DNA of 64,000 bases from Panax quinquefolius (Eukaryota; Streptophyta; Magnoliopsida; Apiales; Araliaceae), in NCBI GenBank assembly GCA_020205615.1, contig CM035168.1, forward strand, positions 9,800,237 through 9,864,236, written 5' to 3'. Under the pieces are notes generated by a model. That model was not told the origin of the DNA. It worked only from the letters and a program-made list of their open reading frames with translations, and did not search any database. Of this stretch, positions 12,435 to 24,801 are shown piece after piece. A program made the position numbers and the translations under genes. Every line of letters starts with the position of its first letter. Within the stretch, counting starts at the first letter, position 1.

Positions 12435-13900
12435 ATGAAATTTCGTCCCTCGAAATTGACGTGACGTACTGTGTGTTTCTAAAAGGTGAGGATACCTCGC
12501 TTTTATTTCCGCTTCCAATTCCCGTGTCATTTCTATAGCATAGCATGATTCCTCCACAAAACTTTAACTTGTGGTATGACCTTTGCGCGTAGGACATGCT
12601 CCTTCCTATCCAAGATCTTGACAGGTACCTCCTCATACGTTAAGTCTTCGGCTATTTCGTCCGGTTCTAATTCTATAACGTGGTTCGGGTCTTTCACATA
12701 TTTACGAAGTACAGATATGTGAAACACATTATGAACACGAGACATACTTGGAGGTAACGCAAGTCTATAGGCTACATTTCCTACTCTCAATAAGAATTTG
12801 AAATGGACCAATAAATCATGGATTGTGCTTTCCTCTCTTCCCAAATCTTGTAACTTCCTTCTATGGAGCAACTCATGAACAATACTTGATCCCCTACACT
12901 AAATTCCACGTCCTTTCGATGAAGATCCGCATAACTCTTTTGTCGATCTTGTGCTGCTTGTATACGCTTGTCGAATCATTTGAATCTTTTCTAGAGTCAT
13001 ATCGTATTTAACTCGGGTCCCAACAATGTTGCTTCACCCACCTCATCCCAACATATTGGAGAACGACATTTTCGGCCCATATAATGCTTCAATGGAGCCA
13101 CACCTATACTTGCTCGATAACTCGTTGTTGTAGGAGAATTCCACCAATGGTAAATACTTATCCCAACCGCCTTTTGAAGTCTAGGACACACGAGTCTTAA
13201 TAGATCTTCAAGAGTTTGAATAGTCCTCTCTGATTGTCCGTCTGCTTGGGGATGGTATGCCAACTAAATCGCAAATCTGCGCTCCATAGCTTTTTTGCAA
13301 GCTAACCCAAAATCTTGAAGTGAATCTTGGGTCACGATCCAAACTATGGATACTTGGCATGCCATGCAACCTAACAATCTCATTCACGTACATACTAGCA
13401 AGACGTTCAAGGGAATAAGTCTCCCGTATCGGCAAGAAATGAGCAGACTTGGTTAATCTATCAACAATAACCCAAATAACATTGATGCATTGAGAAACCG
13501 TAGGAAGACCCGTAACGAAATCCATGTTAATGTGTTCCCACTTCCATTTCGGAATCTCAAGTTGTTGCAACGGACCCTTAGGTACCAGATGCTCCACCTT
13601 TACACGTTGACAAGTTAAACACATTGAGATAAACTTTGCAATCTCTCTCTTCATATTGTTCTACCAAAATGTATGTCAAGATCACGATACATTTTAGTAC
13701 TTCCAGATGGATTGCAAATGGTGTATTGTGTGCCTCCATCATAATCTTGTACTTCAAATCGAGTCGTTAGGAACACAAAGTCTAGAGTGGACTCAAGTAT
13801 TCCTTCTTCATCAATTATCGCCCTAATAGCTCCTTCTTGTACTTTCTTCTTCATACGCATCACCCGGGTTTGGTGGCTTGAGCAACTTTAACTTTTTCTA
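12435..13900 (-). pseudogene. B-family integrase with chromodomain-like C-terminus
   Basis: Minus strand. The zinc-binding part (CLTCQRVKVEHL) is followed by the core: WKWEHINMDFVTGLP (first Asp), IWVIVDRLTKSAHFLP, the second Asp in SIHSLDRDPRFTSRFW, and the Glu region AYHPQADGQSERTIQTLED. The C-terminal part has LPPSMSRVHNVFHISVLRKY, ELEPDEIAEDLTYEEVPVKI and VIPQVKVLWRNHA. The residues expected for catalysis are present, but frameshifts near 13250, 12870 and 12540 split the protein into four pieces. It would integrate the element's cDNA in the nucleus, and the chromodomain would steer it to heterochromatin (known for the family; inferred here). Confidence 0.88.
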
Positions 13901-14600
13901 TTAAAGTTGGCTCTACGCGTATACTTGACATCATCGCACTCGCTCCTCGCGATATGATCTTCTACTCAACGCGTCACCTACCACCACGCTCGCCTTTCCA
14001 GATGGTATTGAATAGTGTGGTCGTAGTCTTCAATAGCCCGAGCCAACGTCATTTGCCGCATGTTGAGTTCTTTTGAGTGAATAAATATTTAAGGCTTTTA
14101 TGGTCCAATATATCTCCACTTTCTCCCATATAGATAGTGCCTCCATATTTTTAGCGAAAACGACTTACGCTAACTCTAGATCATGAGTAGGATAATTCCT
14201 CTCATACTCTTTAAGTTGTCATGAGGCATAGGCTATGACTTTCCCACTTTGCATGAGAACACATCCTAACCCTTTGCACAAGCATCATCAGAGATAACAA
14301 ATCCATCCGAACCAGGATGGTATTGTTAGAACAGTCTTAAAATAAGTCTCCTCTTAAGCTCTTGGAAACTCTTCTCGCATTCTTCACTCCAAACGAATTT
14401 TGTATCCTTCCGAGTTAATTGAGTTAATGGAGTAGCGATTCGAGAAAACCCTTCCACAAATCTCCGATAATAACCAAATAAGCCCAAAAAGCTACGTGCT
14501 TTCAATCCACCGACTTCGGTTGCTCCCTAACTTTGTATTGCTTCAATCTTCACGGATCAACAGATACTCCATGTTTCGACACCACGCGCCCAAGGAATGC
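13901..14600 (-). pseudogene. B-family RNase H region
   Basis: Minus strand, between RT and integrase. No long open frame remains. Recognisable stretches in several frames include a [14 protein letters not shown] start near 14390-14420 and SRRSY-type linker residues near 13960. The same linker is better preserved in the related copy at 29029-29310 (MSRRSYAVTSATLL). Heavily decayed. Confidence 0.55.
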
Positions 14601-15250
14601 TACTTCCTCAAGCCGAAACTCGCATTTCTTCAATTTGGCATATAGTTTATTTTCACGAAGCCTTTGAAGTACCGAAATTTCAAATGGTGCTCATGATCTT
14701 CACGACTTTTGGAATATATAAGGATGTCATCAATAAAGACAACAACGAATCGATCCAAATATTCCTTGAATACTCGGTTCATCATATCTATGAAAGCCGC
14801 AGGAGCATTAGTTAGTCCGAAAGACATGACTAAGAATTCATAATGCCCATACCGAGTTCTCAAAGGCGCTTTGAATATCCTCGCCTAAATCTTCAAATGA
14901 TGATATCCGAACGAAGATCGATTTTTGAAAAGAATTGTGCCCCTTGCAAATCGGTCAAACAAGTCATCAATACGAGGTAGAGGATACCTATTCTTGATGG
15001 TGACATGGTTCAATTCCCCGATAGTCAATACAAAGTCGCATACTCCCGCTTTTCTTCTTTTACAAATAAAACAGAGCACCCCAAGGAGATGTACTAGGAC
15101 GAATGAAACCGATGTCCAACAATTCCTATAGTTGGACCTTTAACTCCGAAGTTCAATAGAGCCATTCGATATGGGGTTTTAGAAATGGGCTTTGTACCAG
15201 TTCAAGATCAATAAAGAATTCAACTTCACGCTCTAGGGGTAGACCGGGAA
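14601..15250 (-). pseudogene. B-family reverse transcriptase
   Basis: Minus strand. The motifs are HVTIKNRYPLPRIDDLFD (15010-14950), a damaged [15 protein letters not shown] equivalent, [19 protein letters not shown] (14860-14800), [20 protein letters not shown] and IDDILIYSK, whose two aspartates are the catalytic pair. Two frameshifts separate the pieces. It would copy the genomic RNA in the particle. Confidence 0.88.
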
Positions 15251-15769
15251 GTTCTTCGAAATACGCCAGAAAGTCAATAACAACAGAATATTATTCAAAT
15301 TTGACGTGTCTTTATTCAAATCCATAACATGGGCTAAGAAAGCTTGACATCCGCTTTTCAATAAACGAATAGCTTTATGATTAGATATGATGATGATTGA
15401 TTTTAATGGTTTAGTTGCTTGAATTGCATAACAGGTTGGTTAGGAATATGAAAACTAACAACCTTACGAAAATAATCAATTTTGCATGATGAGTAGTTAA
15501 CCAATCAATCCCTAAAATCACATCAAAAGCAAGTATCTTTAAAGAGATAAGGTCAATGTGTAAGGTAATGGTGCCAACTTGAATCAAGCAAGATTTATAA
15601 ACAATTGGATGTGATGAAAGTTTCTCCTAACGGAGTTTCCACAGATAGGTCAAAGTCTAATTTCTCCTGAGTCAAGTTTAAACGTTGAGCACAAGCAGAG
15701 AGATAAATGAATGGGTAGCACCGGTAGATCAAGTAAGGTATAATCTTTGCAAGAATTTAAAATAGCTTA
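15251..15769 (-). pseudogene. B-family protease region
   Basis: Minus strand. Broken frames read as the pepsin-like retroviral protease: a T-G-A-T-H-S-F-I-S start near 15715, L-D-F-D-L-S-V-E-T near 15650, and a FDVILGIDWL-like second motif near 15495-15530. It lies between the zinc knuckles of gag and RT, as expected for a chromovirus polyprotein. Confidence 0.65.
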
Positions 15770-16991
15770 CCCGTGATCACCTCGTTTGGGTTCCTCGCAT
15801 TTTGACCAACCACAACAAACGCTCTTCCCGAATCGTTGACTTTGACTTTTCGGGATGATCTTTTGAGTCACCGTCCCCATTGAACTAGGTTTCGCCATCG
15901 TATAATCTCGAAGCGATATGTCCTTCCTTTCCACAATTATAGCATACCTTAAGCTGTTGTGGACAGTTTGACCGATATGTCCTCTTTCCCGCATTTATAG
16001 CATATGATCACCGGTCGTTCCTCCTCCTTAGAACTAGTTGTCAAGCAAGACCGCTGCTTCATATAATCGTTTGTTAAATCTCCTCTTTTAAAATCTCCTC
16101 CTCGACTCGCTTCTTCTCTGCTTTTCATGGCCATGATTACCACCAGAGTGGTTACCATTTTTGTCCGTCTGTTTTCTTTCTCCGTGGTTATCATTATTCT
16201 ATTGATCGCTATCTCCGTACGATCCTCGTTGTGGTCCCTCAACACCGTATTTCGTTATCTCGCTTCTAATAATTGAGCCCTGCTTACAACATCTAAATAG
16301 AGAAAAGTTTATGAGAAATGAGATCTTGACGATCTTGGGTTTCAAACCTCTAAGAAACATCCGCGTCATACGTTCCTCATTCTCCACCAAATGAGGTGCA
16401 AACTCGATAACTCGCAAACTTTGCCTCGCATCGAGACACCGCCATGTTGTTTTGCTCTAATCTGATGAACTCCACTTCCTTCATATAGCCGAACACTTTC
16501 GTGAAAGTATTTGTCATTAAATAGTTTCAAACGCTTCCCAAGACATGCCGAAAAGCGGTACGGATGGATACGCCTTCCGCAGACTCTCACCAGTGAGTCC
16601 GCCTCGCCACGGAACATAAAGGTGGCGAATGGAACCTTCGTTCTCTCCGCATCCCAAGACATCGAATATCTTGGTAATTTGTTTGACCCATGTTTCCGCC
16701 GTGATCGGATCCGGCTTTCCCTTAAATTCGTGGTCCCAACTCTTTGAATCTGCTTGTCAGACAACCCGTGAATTGCTATCATTTCCTCCTCAGTATTTTG
16801 AACACGAGTCTCCTCGTCTCGATTTTGCATGAACTGCAAAAAGCTTCTAAACATCCCTCGCTTCATCATCTCGCTTTCAATGGTGTTGTTCACGGAGGAA
16901 CATTGCCCGACTGTTGCACGACGCTCTCCTCGTTGGTGAGTACATGAGCGCGCCTCCACTGTCTCATTTCCATTGTTAATATTCTCACGAC
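15770..16991 (-). pseudogene. B-family gag
   Basis: Minus strand. The ATG at 16991 matches the start used in the related copy (33404, MAAGNVNNG). The pieces are MFRSFLQFMQNRDEE, a decayed PEFKGKPDPI segment, VPFATFMFRGEAD, LFNDKYFHESVR, FAPHLVENEERMTRMFLRGL and, at the end, two zinc knuckles (ICYKCGKE near 16010 and a CYNCGKEGHIA-like one near 15940). At least five frameshifts are present. Many of them fall where the 32433-33404 copy has CTG or CAG. It would form the virus-like particle. Confidence 0.85.
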
Positions 16992-17162
16992 ATTCTCAAA
17001 TACTATCATAAAATAAGGGTTAATTAAGGAAATCAATATATCACATAATATCCCTATATCTTGACTAACTAAAAAAAATAAGCTTAGGTAGGACACACTA
17101 GCGAAGGATTTACTCGCCTCTCCCTCCTAGTTCTATTCCCCGATCTCCGCCAGAGATCATAT

Positions 17163-17181
17163 CCCTAAGCTCGATACCAAC
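17163..17181 (-). other. Primer-binding site of the complete B element (damaged)
   Basis: The minus strand reads GTTGGTATCGAGCTTAGGG directly after the 5' LTR. The expected form is TTGGTATCAGAGC, complementary to initiator-methionine tRNA and seen intact at 33573-33591. One A is missing within CAG. Confidence 0.8.
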
Positions 17182-19878
17182 TGTGACGCCCCAAAATAGG
17201 TATACATCACCTATTCTCGAGTTGTCAATACATGGTACGTAAACAACTACAACTTTATTATTACAACAAGAAAAGCGTGAGTTTGAATACAAATATTATC
17301 TTCTGACAATATCTATACTCAAATAAATTCTCATCACATTTATTGATACATTATTTTACAAAATGGTGAGGACTACTAAACAATCCTTTCTAAAACCTTC
17401 ATTCCATACCCCACTTGCATACTCGCTTATATTCTCGCCTCCCCGAGAAGAAAAATGGAACAAAAAGGAAAAGGGTGAGCTCAACTAGCCCAAGAAAGAA
17501 TATTATGACTAAGATAATATACAACAAATTACCGTTAGTCTTCAACAGGAAAAATCTAATAGAATACAATAGACAACAAATTTTAAATCAATATTCATGA
17601 ATGAAATAATAATTCATTAGAAGAGTTAAGTAGAGAATGCAAACTACTATCTTCTATGTATGAATTTAAAAGTTCATCGCTCATCTTTTATCCCCTGTAA
17701 CATCAATCAATATACATCTCGAATCAAATATTCATCTTTGTACTACAGCCAAAGATATTCATCGATTGGTCATGTTCATCTAAACACTGCTCATCTTTGC
17801 ACTACGTACCAAAGATATTCTTCGTAAATCATTCATCTTTGCACTACAGCCAAAGATATTCAATAATATCATCATTTAAGACCGAGGATGATGAAAATAT
17901 TTTTTTTAAAGAAACGAATCCAAAGGAAACAAAATGACAAGGATTAAGGATTAACGATTCGTACTTTGTTTTATCCATGTTCAAAAATACCTCAAAAATA
18001 ATTATAGTGGTGTAAAATTCAAGAATGATCAAAACATGGATACAATCAAAGCTAGTATCCGTATAGATATTTTGGACAAAAAGAAGAAATTTTATTTTTT
18101 AATTGAATAGTGTCGATATCGTGAATAGTAACTCAGACACCAAAAGATAGAAATTCCACAAAAAACATCTTCATGCTTCATGAATAGTACTACATGAATA
18201 AGAACTCGTAAATAGTAACTCATGAATAATAACTTCGTGAATAGTAACTCATGAATAGTAACCCCGACATGAAAAAGTTCCAAATTTGATAAAAGTTCCA
18301 ACTAATATTTCAAAGATAATGATATTGAAGAAATAATATCATTTGAGAAGAAAATAACATCCCTTACCTCGAAAAAATTAGTACTTCTAATTTGAATACC
18401 GTATATAGTCTTTGAAGGAACTTGGACCTTCTAACAATACTCAAAGTATACTCAAAATACTCACAAGAATACGCCGATAATATAGAGAGAAAAACTTCAG
18501 CTTTACGTGTGATTTTAATTCTAACCTAAGCACCCTATTTATAGGAAAATGCTAGAAGACACAAAAGTAGAAAATTTAATAAAATATTAATATATATTAT
18601 AAATTTCCTTAGCCCATCTTTGAAGATCTGATTTCAGCAATTAATATCACATGTTAGCCCACTTAAATGCAAAAAAAACGTTTTTCTTTAAAATAATAAT
18701 TAAAACTTCCAAAATCAATTATTTCTGAGCTTGAACTTCAATAATTCACAATAAATAGCCCTTTTATCGTAAAATTCGAATCTCTCGAGTTTTTATAGGA
18801 AATTCAATTCTCTACAACTTTGCGAAGAAAATTTTTCCGAATTCCAAATGCGAAATTGACCAAATCCACAAACGGGCAATTTTACAAAGTTATAATCAAA
18901 TTTCAAATAATAAATGGGGTCCAATTTACATGTTTAACATGTTTTAAACATTTATTGCAACAAAAATACTCTTCCTCCACGTATACTCATATATCCCACA
19001 TTCGTTGTAAAATATCACCATTATTATATTATTAAAATATAATAATATATTTAAATGAATTATTTTATCAGAAAAAGATAAAATTTCAATTTTCAACAAT
19101 TGTCACATTAAAAATTTTCTCCATCTATATCCACATAAAATTAATATTTTTCTCATCATATGAATCAAATAATTAATTATTCACAAATAACATTACAGAA
19201 TCACAATATTGACAACCAGGCAGTTCCCAGGAAAGAGGGAGATTTCCAATAAGAATTTCTCCTTACTGGCGCGCAATTAGGTGACCAAACCTCTCCTTAG
19301 ACAGAACTTTCTAGATATTTCCAATAATGTTATCTAATAATATTATTAAGATAATATGAATTATTGCTTCGATAATGAAAAATATTGTGTAATGACAATT
19401 ATTGAAACAACAAAGAATATAAAATATCAACGCAAAATTATTAACTCAATAAAATACTCGAATAAAGAATTATCGTAACCATTATTGAGTAGTGCCTTCT
19501 TCACGTAAGAATCAATAATTGGTGCAATACCGTATGCTACTTGTGTTTTAACCACCGAGTATTTTAACAAAGATTAATTGTAATAACTACGCCAAGTTAT
19601 TTTTAACCAACTTATATTTGTCGTTTCTTCATCCAATCGCTTTCACATGGGGCCCACACATGGTCGCTACCGTCGCGAATATTCCCCACAAAGATTTAAT
19701 ATTCCACGACCAAACGAATATTCCCCGACAACAATGAATATTTTATAACCACTTGCTTATTTTGAAATATTTGCGTATTTTACCCCTAACTATCCACATT
19801 AATCACATCAACCCTTACTATTTCAAAATAATAAATAGAGAAAATTAAATTTCATTAATAATAAGTTGGGGTCTTACA
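17182..19878 (-). repeat. 5' LTR of the complete B element
   Basis: 2697 bp, ends TGTAAGACCCCAA...GGCGTCACA on the minus strand. It drives the element: TATA box at 18534-18545, tandem TACTATTCA-type block (18183-18262) and hairpins (17734-17857) downstream, so these lie in the transcribed part. Not a gene, although several 60-70 codon frames are open by chance. Confidence 0.92.
18534..18545 (-). promoter_or_regulatory. TATA box in the 5' LTR of the complete B element
   Basis: CCTATAAATAGG on the minus strand, in the same setting (AAGCATTTTC upstream, GTGCTTAGG downstream) as in the other LTRs. This is the copy placed to drive the full element. Confidence 0.7.
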
Positions 19879-19883
19879 TAATC
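19879..19883. repeat. Target-site duplication, right copy (TAATC)
   Basis: TAATC follows the LTR edge TCTTACA and matches 9810-9814. Confidence 0.85.
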
Positions 19884-20447
19884 CATCTCTTGCATTTTGG
19901 CTTTCTTCACTTGAACCTTAACCTCAGCACGATCTGCACGTTGAGTCGCCTTCATCCACGCATCCTTTGCTCTTGCACGCTTAGCTGATTCCTCCTTGAA
20001 ATCATCTTTCAATTTCTCCATGTCAGTCTTCGTCTTCTCGTATACTGCCAATAGGTCTTCATGCTGACCCTTTGTATGAACTAGATCCCACTCCGTGTTC
20101 CCAAGTTTTGAATCAAGTTCCTGAATCTCTGCATCCTTCTGCTCCATCAAAGCGTGATGCATCTCAACCATTTCCTTCAGCTCCTCGACCTCGTCTTGTA
20201 ACTCTATGTTACGGTTATATAAAGCATCATACATCTCGGCCGATATGGAGTTTGGTGGAAACTCCTCAGGATCCTCTTCCTCATCATCCTCCTCTACCTT
20301 CTCAGAACTAACCTCCTCGGGATCGGTCACTGGCACATCCTCCTGGATCAACTGTTCCCGCACAACGTGAATATCCCGGGGTTCATCATCTATCGGTATC
20401 TGAGGTATCACCTCTCTAGTTGGACTGGATCCTCCTTCGGTAGACAT
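19884..20447 (-). pseudogene. Acidic coiled-coil accessory ORF of element A, N-terminal part
   Basis: 188 codons open from the ATG at 20447 (MSTEGGSSPTREVIPQIP). Residues about 40-65 are very acidic (EEVSSEKVEEDDEEEDPEE). From about residue 70 to 188 the protein is a continuous charged heptad-type helix (IELQDEVEELKEMVEMHHAL, then MEQKDAEIQELDSKLGN), ending KKAKMQEMD. It lies 230 bp downstream of the element A PBS and upstream of gag, on the element's coding strand. The B element split it; the end is at 9814-9636, giving about 247 residues in total. It is the least damaged frame in the element. No catalytic motif is visible and I do not recognise the family. Confidence 0.7.
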
Positions 20448-20660
20448 CCTGACAACAAAATATTTTAAGTTTTACTTAATATTTCTGATATTCGCGAGCA
20501 CATAAGTTATTAACACATAGCACATAATGTCTTTTATTGTTTAGCTACAATGGATACCTTAATCCATTCCTTAAAACTCGGTAAGAATTAAACACCTCTA
20601 TATTTTCTGTTTCCTTAAAGGATACTTCCTAAGGTTTCCCCACCTAAGGTTCATAACCTA

Positions 20661-20679
20661 AAGTTTTGATACCAACCAG
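20661..20679 (-). other. Primer-binding site of element A
   Basis: The minus strand reads CTGGTTGGTATCAAAACTT right after the LTR edge GGGGGTGTCA. TTGGTATCA matches the 3' end complement of initiator-methionine tRNA; the rest diverges. Confidence 0.6.
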
Positions 20680-23677
20680 TGACACCCCCAAATCCAGGTA
20701 CTTCATTCCCATAGGATTTGGTGCTCACTTATCAAAACTATTATATCTAACTACCCATCAATAAAGGATAAAGACATAAATTAAATAACTTCAACAATAA
20801 TCCTTCCCATTAAAGGGTTACATCATCATCTCAAAATAAATCCCAGGTAATCTAACCTTAAAATTATTACATAAGTTTGCGGAATACATCACATATTAAA
20901 ACAAGTCTTTAAAACATAAAACATTAAAATAAAATTCTCATAAGTCTTCATCATTTGGACATCTTGCCCTTGCCTTTGCTAGTCGAGGGCTCATCAAATT
21001 TCTCCACTTTAGTTGCAGTGTTAATTGAAAGAGTGAGAAAACAAATGCTCACTGATATAGAAAGTAACAATGATGGTAACATAAGAGTGAACAACAAAAG
21101 CTGAACAATAAGGAACTTGTTCTACAAATCAAACTAGAAAACAAGTTCGAACTTTAATTATTTGAGGGTCTTAAGACCATGAACTATGTCCCCCGTACTT
21201 AGGTATTATTACCCAATCTTAACAGTCATTTAGACTATACGGACCCTTCTTAACGTACTTAGGGGGATCAGCCCTTTGTACCATGTATTGTGCACAAACA
21301 TCTAAACGTTACACGTACAAAATCCCCAATGTTAGGGTTGTTCATCTCAGTTTGGATTTAGAATTTCCTCACTAAAGAAAGTTTATTTTGGAACTAGCTT
21401 ATCAGTGTTTCTAGAATTTTAGAACACTATTTGAATATAGATTAATTCAATCAATAAAGGTTTGTTTACTACTTGAAGGTTTAATACAACGATAAAGCTT
21501 TGAACAAGGTTATCAAAGTCAAAGATTGAATAACAATAATATATAATTGAGGAAACACGATATACATGCAAAGCGCTATAGAAGAGTTAAAACAATCTCC
21601 CTTGAATCAATGTATTAGAACAATACATGCTTTAAATAATAATTAGGAAACTAAATCTCGCTCAATGTAACGAATTAGGTTACATAAGCTTATACAAACA
21701 TACGCAAGATAGGTTAAGCTTGCTTAACTTCATAAAGAATGTTAGGAACTTGCAGAATAATAATTTAAAAATGGGAACTTGCATTCAATATGAAAAGAAC
21801 GAAGTTAGAAAGCTTTGCTCAATGTAAAGAGTTAAGATTTAAGAACTTGCTCAATAATAACAAGGTAGAATTAGAAAACTTGCCTTGATTGTAAGCTACA
21901 CAACTGAAAATAATCTCCAATTATCCTACATATATCATTAAAATTGCAACAACAATTAATCGCATGAATATTAACTTTAGGGTTTAAACCATCATTTAGG
22001 TCATAACCTTAGCTTAACATCTACCCATTTAGGATAACACACTTAACGAATCTGAAATCTCATTACGAGCCAACATAACTTAATCGTTCAACTCTATCTT
22101 TCGAAAACATCTCATTTGGTTTCATTACATAACTTATTCAAGTAATCACTTAAATTCTTTTACACTTTATATAATAACGCATGACAATCTGTTATTATAG
22201 TTTATATTATGCCTCAACATCAATAACATGCTTCCTAGACTAATATAAGTCCATTACACATGACCTGCAAGCTAGCAGACTTAACTATCCTGATTCGAGG
22301 TGTGGCAAATTGCCACACATAGACTTGGAACCAAATAGCCACGCTGCTTGTTTTGCCTTGCTAACAAATTGCTACCATTTCTTGTTCGATATTGAACATA
22401 GAGACGTAGAGAAGGCGGTGAATGTGAGCCATTTTTAGCCCAACTAACACGAAATTCACCCATCAAACGGTGATAACAACATGTAACATAATTATACAAC
22501 TATCATAACATGATTGCTAACATATTCAACCACCTAGCACAATTTAACAACAACTAGAACTATTTTAATTTCTCAATTTTCATGTTTTTCACATAAAACT
22601 CCATTTTTGATACTCTGTCCAAAATCATCACTGTGAACTCATTACTTGACCAAATCATTCCATTCAAATTATGTTATGTTCGTATTTTAGTGAACTACCA
22701 TATACAAGCGTTAATTTACAGATTACTACACACATTGGACAAGAAATTTGGTACTTTCTAAGGCTATATCACATGAACATAAACACTGCTATATCATTTC
22801 TTCTAACAATTCAATTTCTCACGAATTTGATAACTGATACAACACACATACAAGATAACAACAGATTCCACAACATATACATAACGCTTGAGCAACAAAT
22901 CCACAAAACCAATTTACAAAGAATAGAAAATCACAAGTTTGAGAATTAGAATTAGTTATACCTTGATTAGTGAATGCTAGACAAAGATGATAATCTCTCA
23001 AAACCACTGTGATCTTCTAAAATCTCTGTGTTCTCTTCCTCCAAGCTCTCTCTCTCAACACTCTGCTCTTTCTCCTTAGCCAAATACGAGAATAAGAAGA
23101 AACTAGACGCTAGCCTTAGGTATAATATGCGTAAACATAAACTGAAACCCACGTTCTCTTTCGGTTATAAAACCCAAACAAGCGTCATTCAATAAGCCAA
23201 AGGCCACAAGGCCTGTTTCACAACCAAAAACTCTCCCAACTAAATTATTTTAATAACATTTATATTATATAGTTTTATGTCACACTTGTAATTAATTTAA
23301 ATTACTTAGTTTAGTTAATTTAGATAACTTATAATACTAATAATAAAAATCTTATTATCATTAATAAATAATTATATATCTAACTTAATTAGTAAATTAG
23401 ACACATCATTATATTTAATTTATTTATTTCCTTTAAATTAAAAATTCATTTAATTTAACTAATTTCTTAAATATTAAGCAATTGATTTAATTTAATTATC
23501 TTCTTAAATTAAATCCAACAAATAAAATTATCATTACTCGATTCAATTAACATTAATTAATTTAGCTACTAAATTAATTCATGACAATTCATCAAATATT
23601 TATTTTCCTCAATAAATAAAATATTTATTTAATTCCATAAATATTTAAATTAAATTATAAATTTGTCGATTGTTACA
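20680..23677 (-). repeat. 5' LTR of element A
   Basis: 2998 bp on the minus strand, from TGTAACAATCG (23677) to TTTGGGGGTGTCA (20680). The start is set by its edge against C-family LTR sequence that resumes at 23678 with ccaatgaggac, the same as at 45405 in another C LTR. The right third is strongly AT-rich. A TTTTATAACC box near 23166-23176, followed by a GA-rich run, may be its promoter. No partner LTR is in the window. Confidence 0.75.
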
Positions 23678-24750
23678 CCAATGAGGACTTTTAACACATC
23701 ATTTGTAACGTTACAGGTCATGATTATACCGATACATAGTCATAATCATACAAATCAACAGTCCATCTATGCACTACGGGCTAAAGATGACTTTCATCAC
23801 AATATAAGCATGAGGATGATGACAATAATATAAGAATTCAATTAAATAAGAGCAAGGATTAATTTTAAAGATTTATAATTTAATTTATCAAAAATTCAAT
23901 AATTTTCAAATTGTCAACATGATACTGATTTGTGGATTAAAATTAAGAATAATATTGTATCAAAAATAATTTGGACAAAAAGGAAATTAATTTTTGTCAT
24001 GAATAGTACCATGAGTGCATAGTACTTTGTGAATAGTACCCCGTGAATAGTACTTCGTGAATAGTACCCTGTGAATAGTACTTTGGTATGAAAAGATTAA
24101 ACTTTAACAAAAATATTCAGAAAAATATCATTGTGAAATGATACTAGATAAAGCAGAAATTTCAAGGATATTTTACTAATTTCAAGAAGTATAGAAGCAA
24201 TACTTAACAAAATAAGTGTAGAATTCGGAATCTAAAACGAAATAATATTACTTACATACTACAGAGTATGGAAGAAAATATTATTTTATACGAATAATGA
24301 ACAAAAATAATATCTCTTACCTTAAAAGGAGAGTACTTCTGAATGGTATGACGATGATATTTTTGAAGAAAACTTGCACTATTTTCTACACTAAAAGCTT
24401 CCTTAAACTCTAAATAAATACGCTCAATATTATAGAAGAAGAATTCTTTGATTCTAGTGTGATTTTCAATTCTAAACTAAACATCCTATTTATAGGAGAA
24501 TGGCAGGATACTATTTAGAAAATAAAATCACGGACTGCACAGTGGGAAAATCACGGACGTCGAATTCTGTAGAAAATTTTCAATTTTACTATGTTGCACT
24601 ATGCAGAACTATGCACACGATGCAGCATTATGCAACACTATGCGGTACTATGCAATCAAATAAAATATAATATGTTCCATTATACATAAAAAAACAAAAC
24701 TTATATATATAATAAAAATCTTACCCGTGAACCCCCCCCATTCAATTTAA

Positions 24751-24801
<51 letters not shown>

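Larger units (their letters stand above)
9815..19878 (-). mobile_element. Complete B-family Ty3/gypsy chromovirus-type retrotransposon
   Basis: 10.06 kb, read on the minus strand: 5' LTR (17182-19878), PBS, gag, protease, RT, RNase H, integrase with a C-terminal chromodomain-like tail, polypurine tract and 3' LTR (9815-12422). It is flanked by TAATC on both sides. The tail motif VKVLWRNH, with its LRKYVKDPNHVIELEPDEIA context, resembles the Tekay/Del branch of plant chromoviruses. All coding parts are frameshifted, so it cannot act on its own. It is inserted inside the accessory ORF of element A. Confidence 0.92.

Noticed and set aside
19845..19883. Last 11 residues of the coiled-coil frame (YVRPQLIINEI)
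   Set aside because: They are read from the B LTR end (TGTAAGACCCCAAC...) after the insertion point, so they are not part of the original protein.
22281..23152. Several 60-90 codon frames within the element A LTR
   Set aside because: They have no recognisable motif, lie in an LTR between TG...CA edges and overlap on both strands; chance frames.
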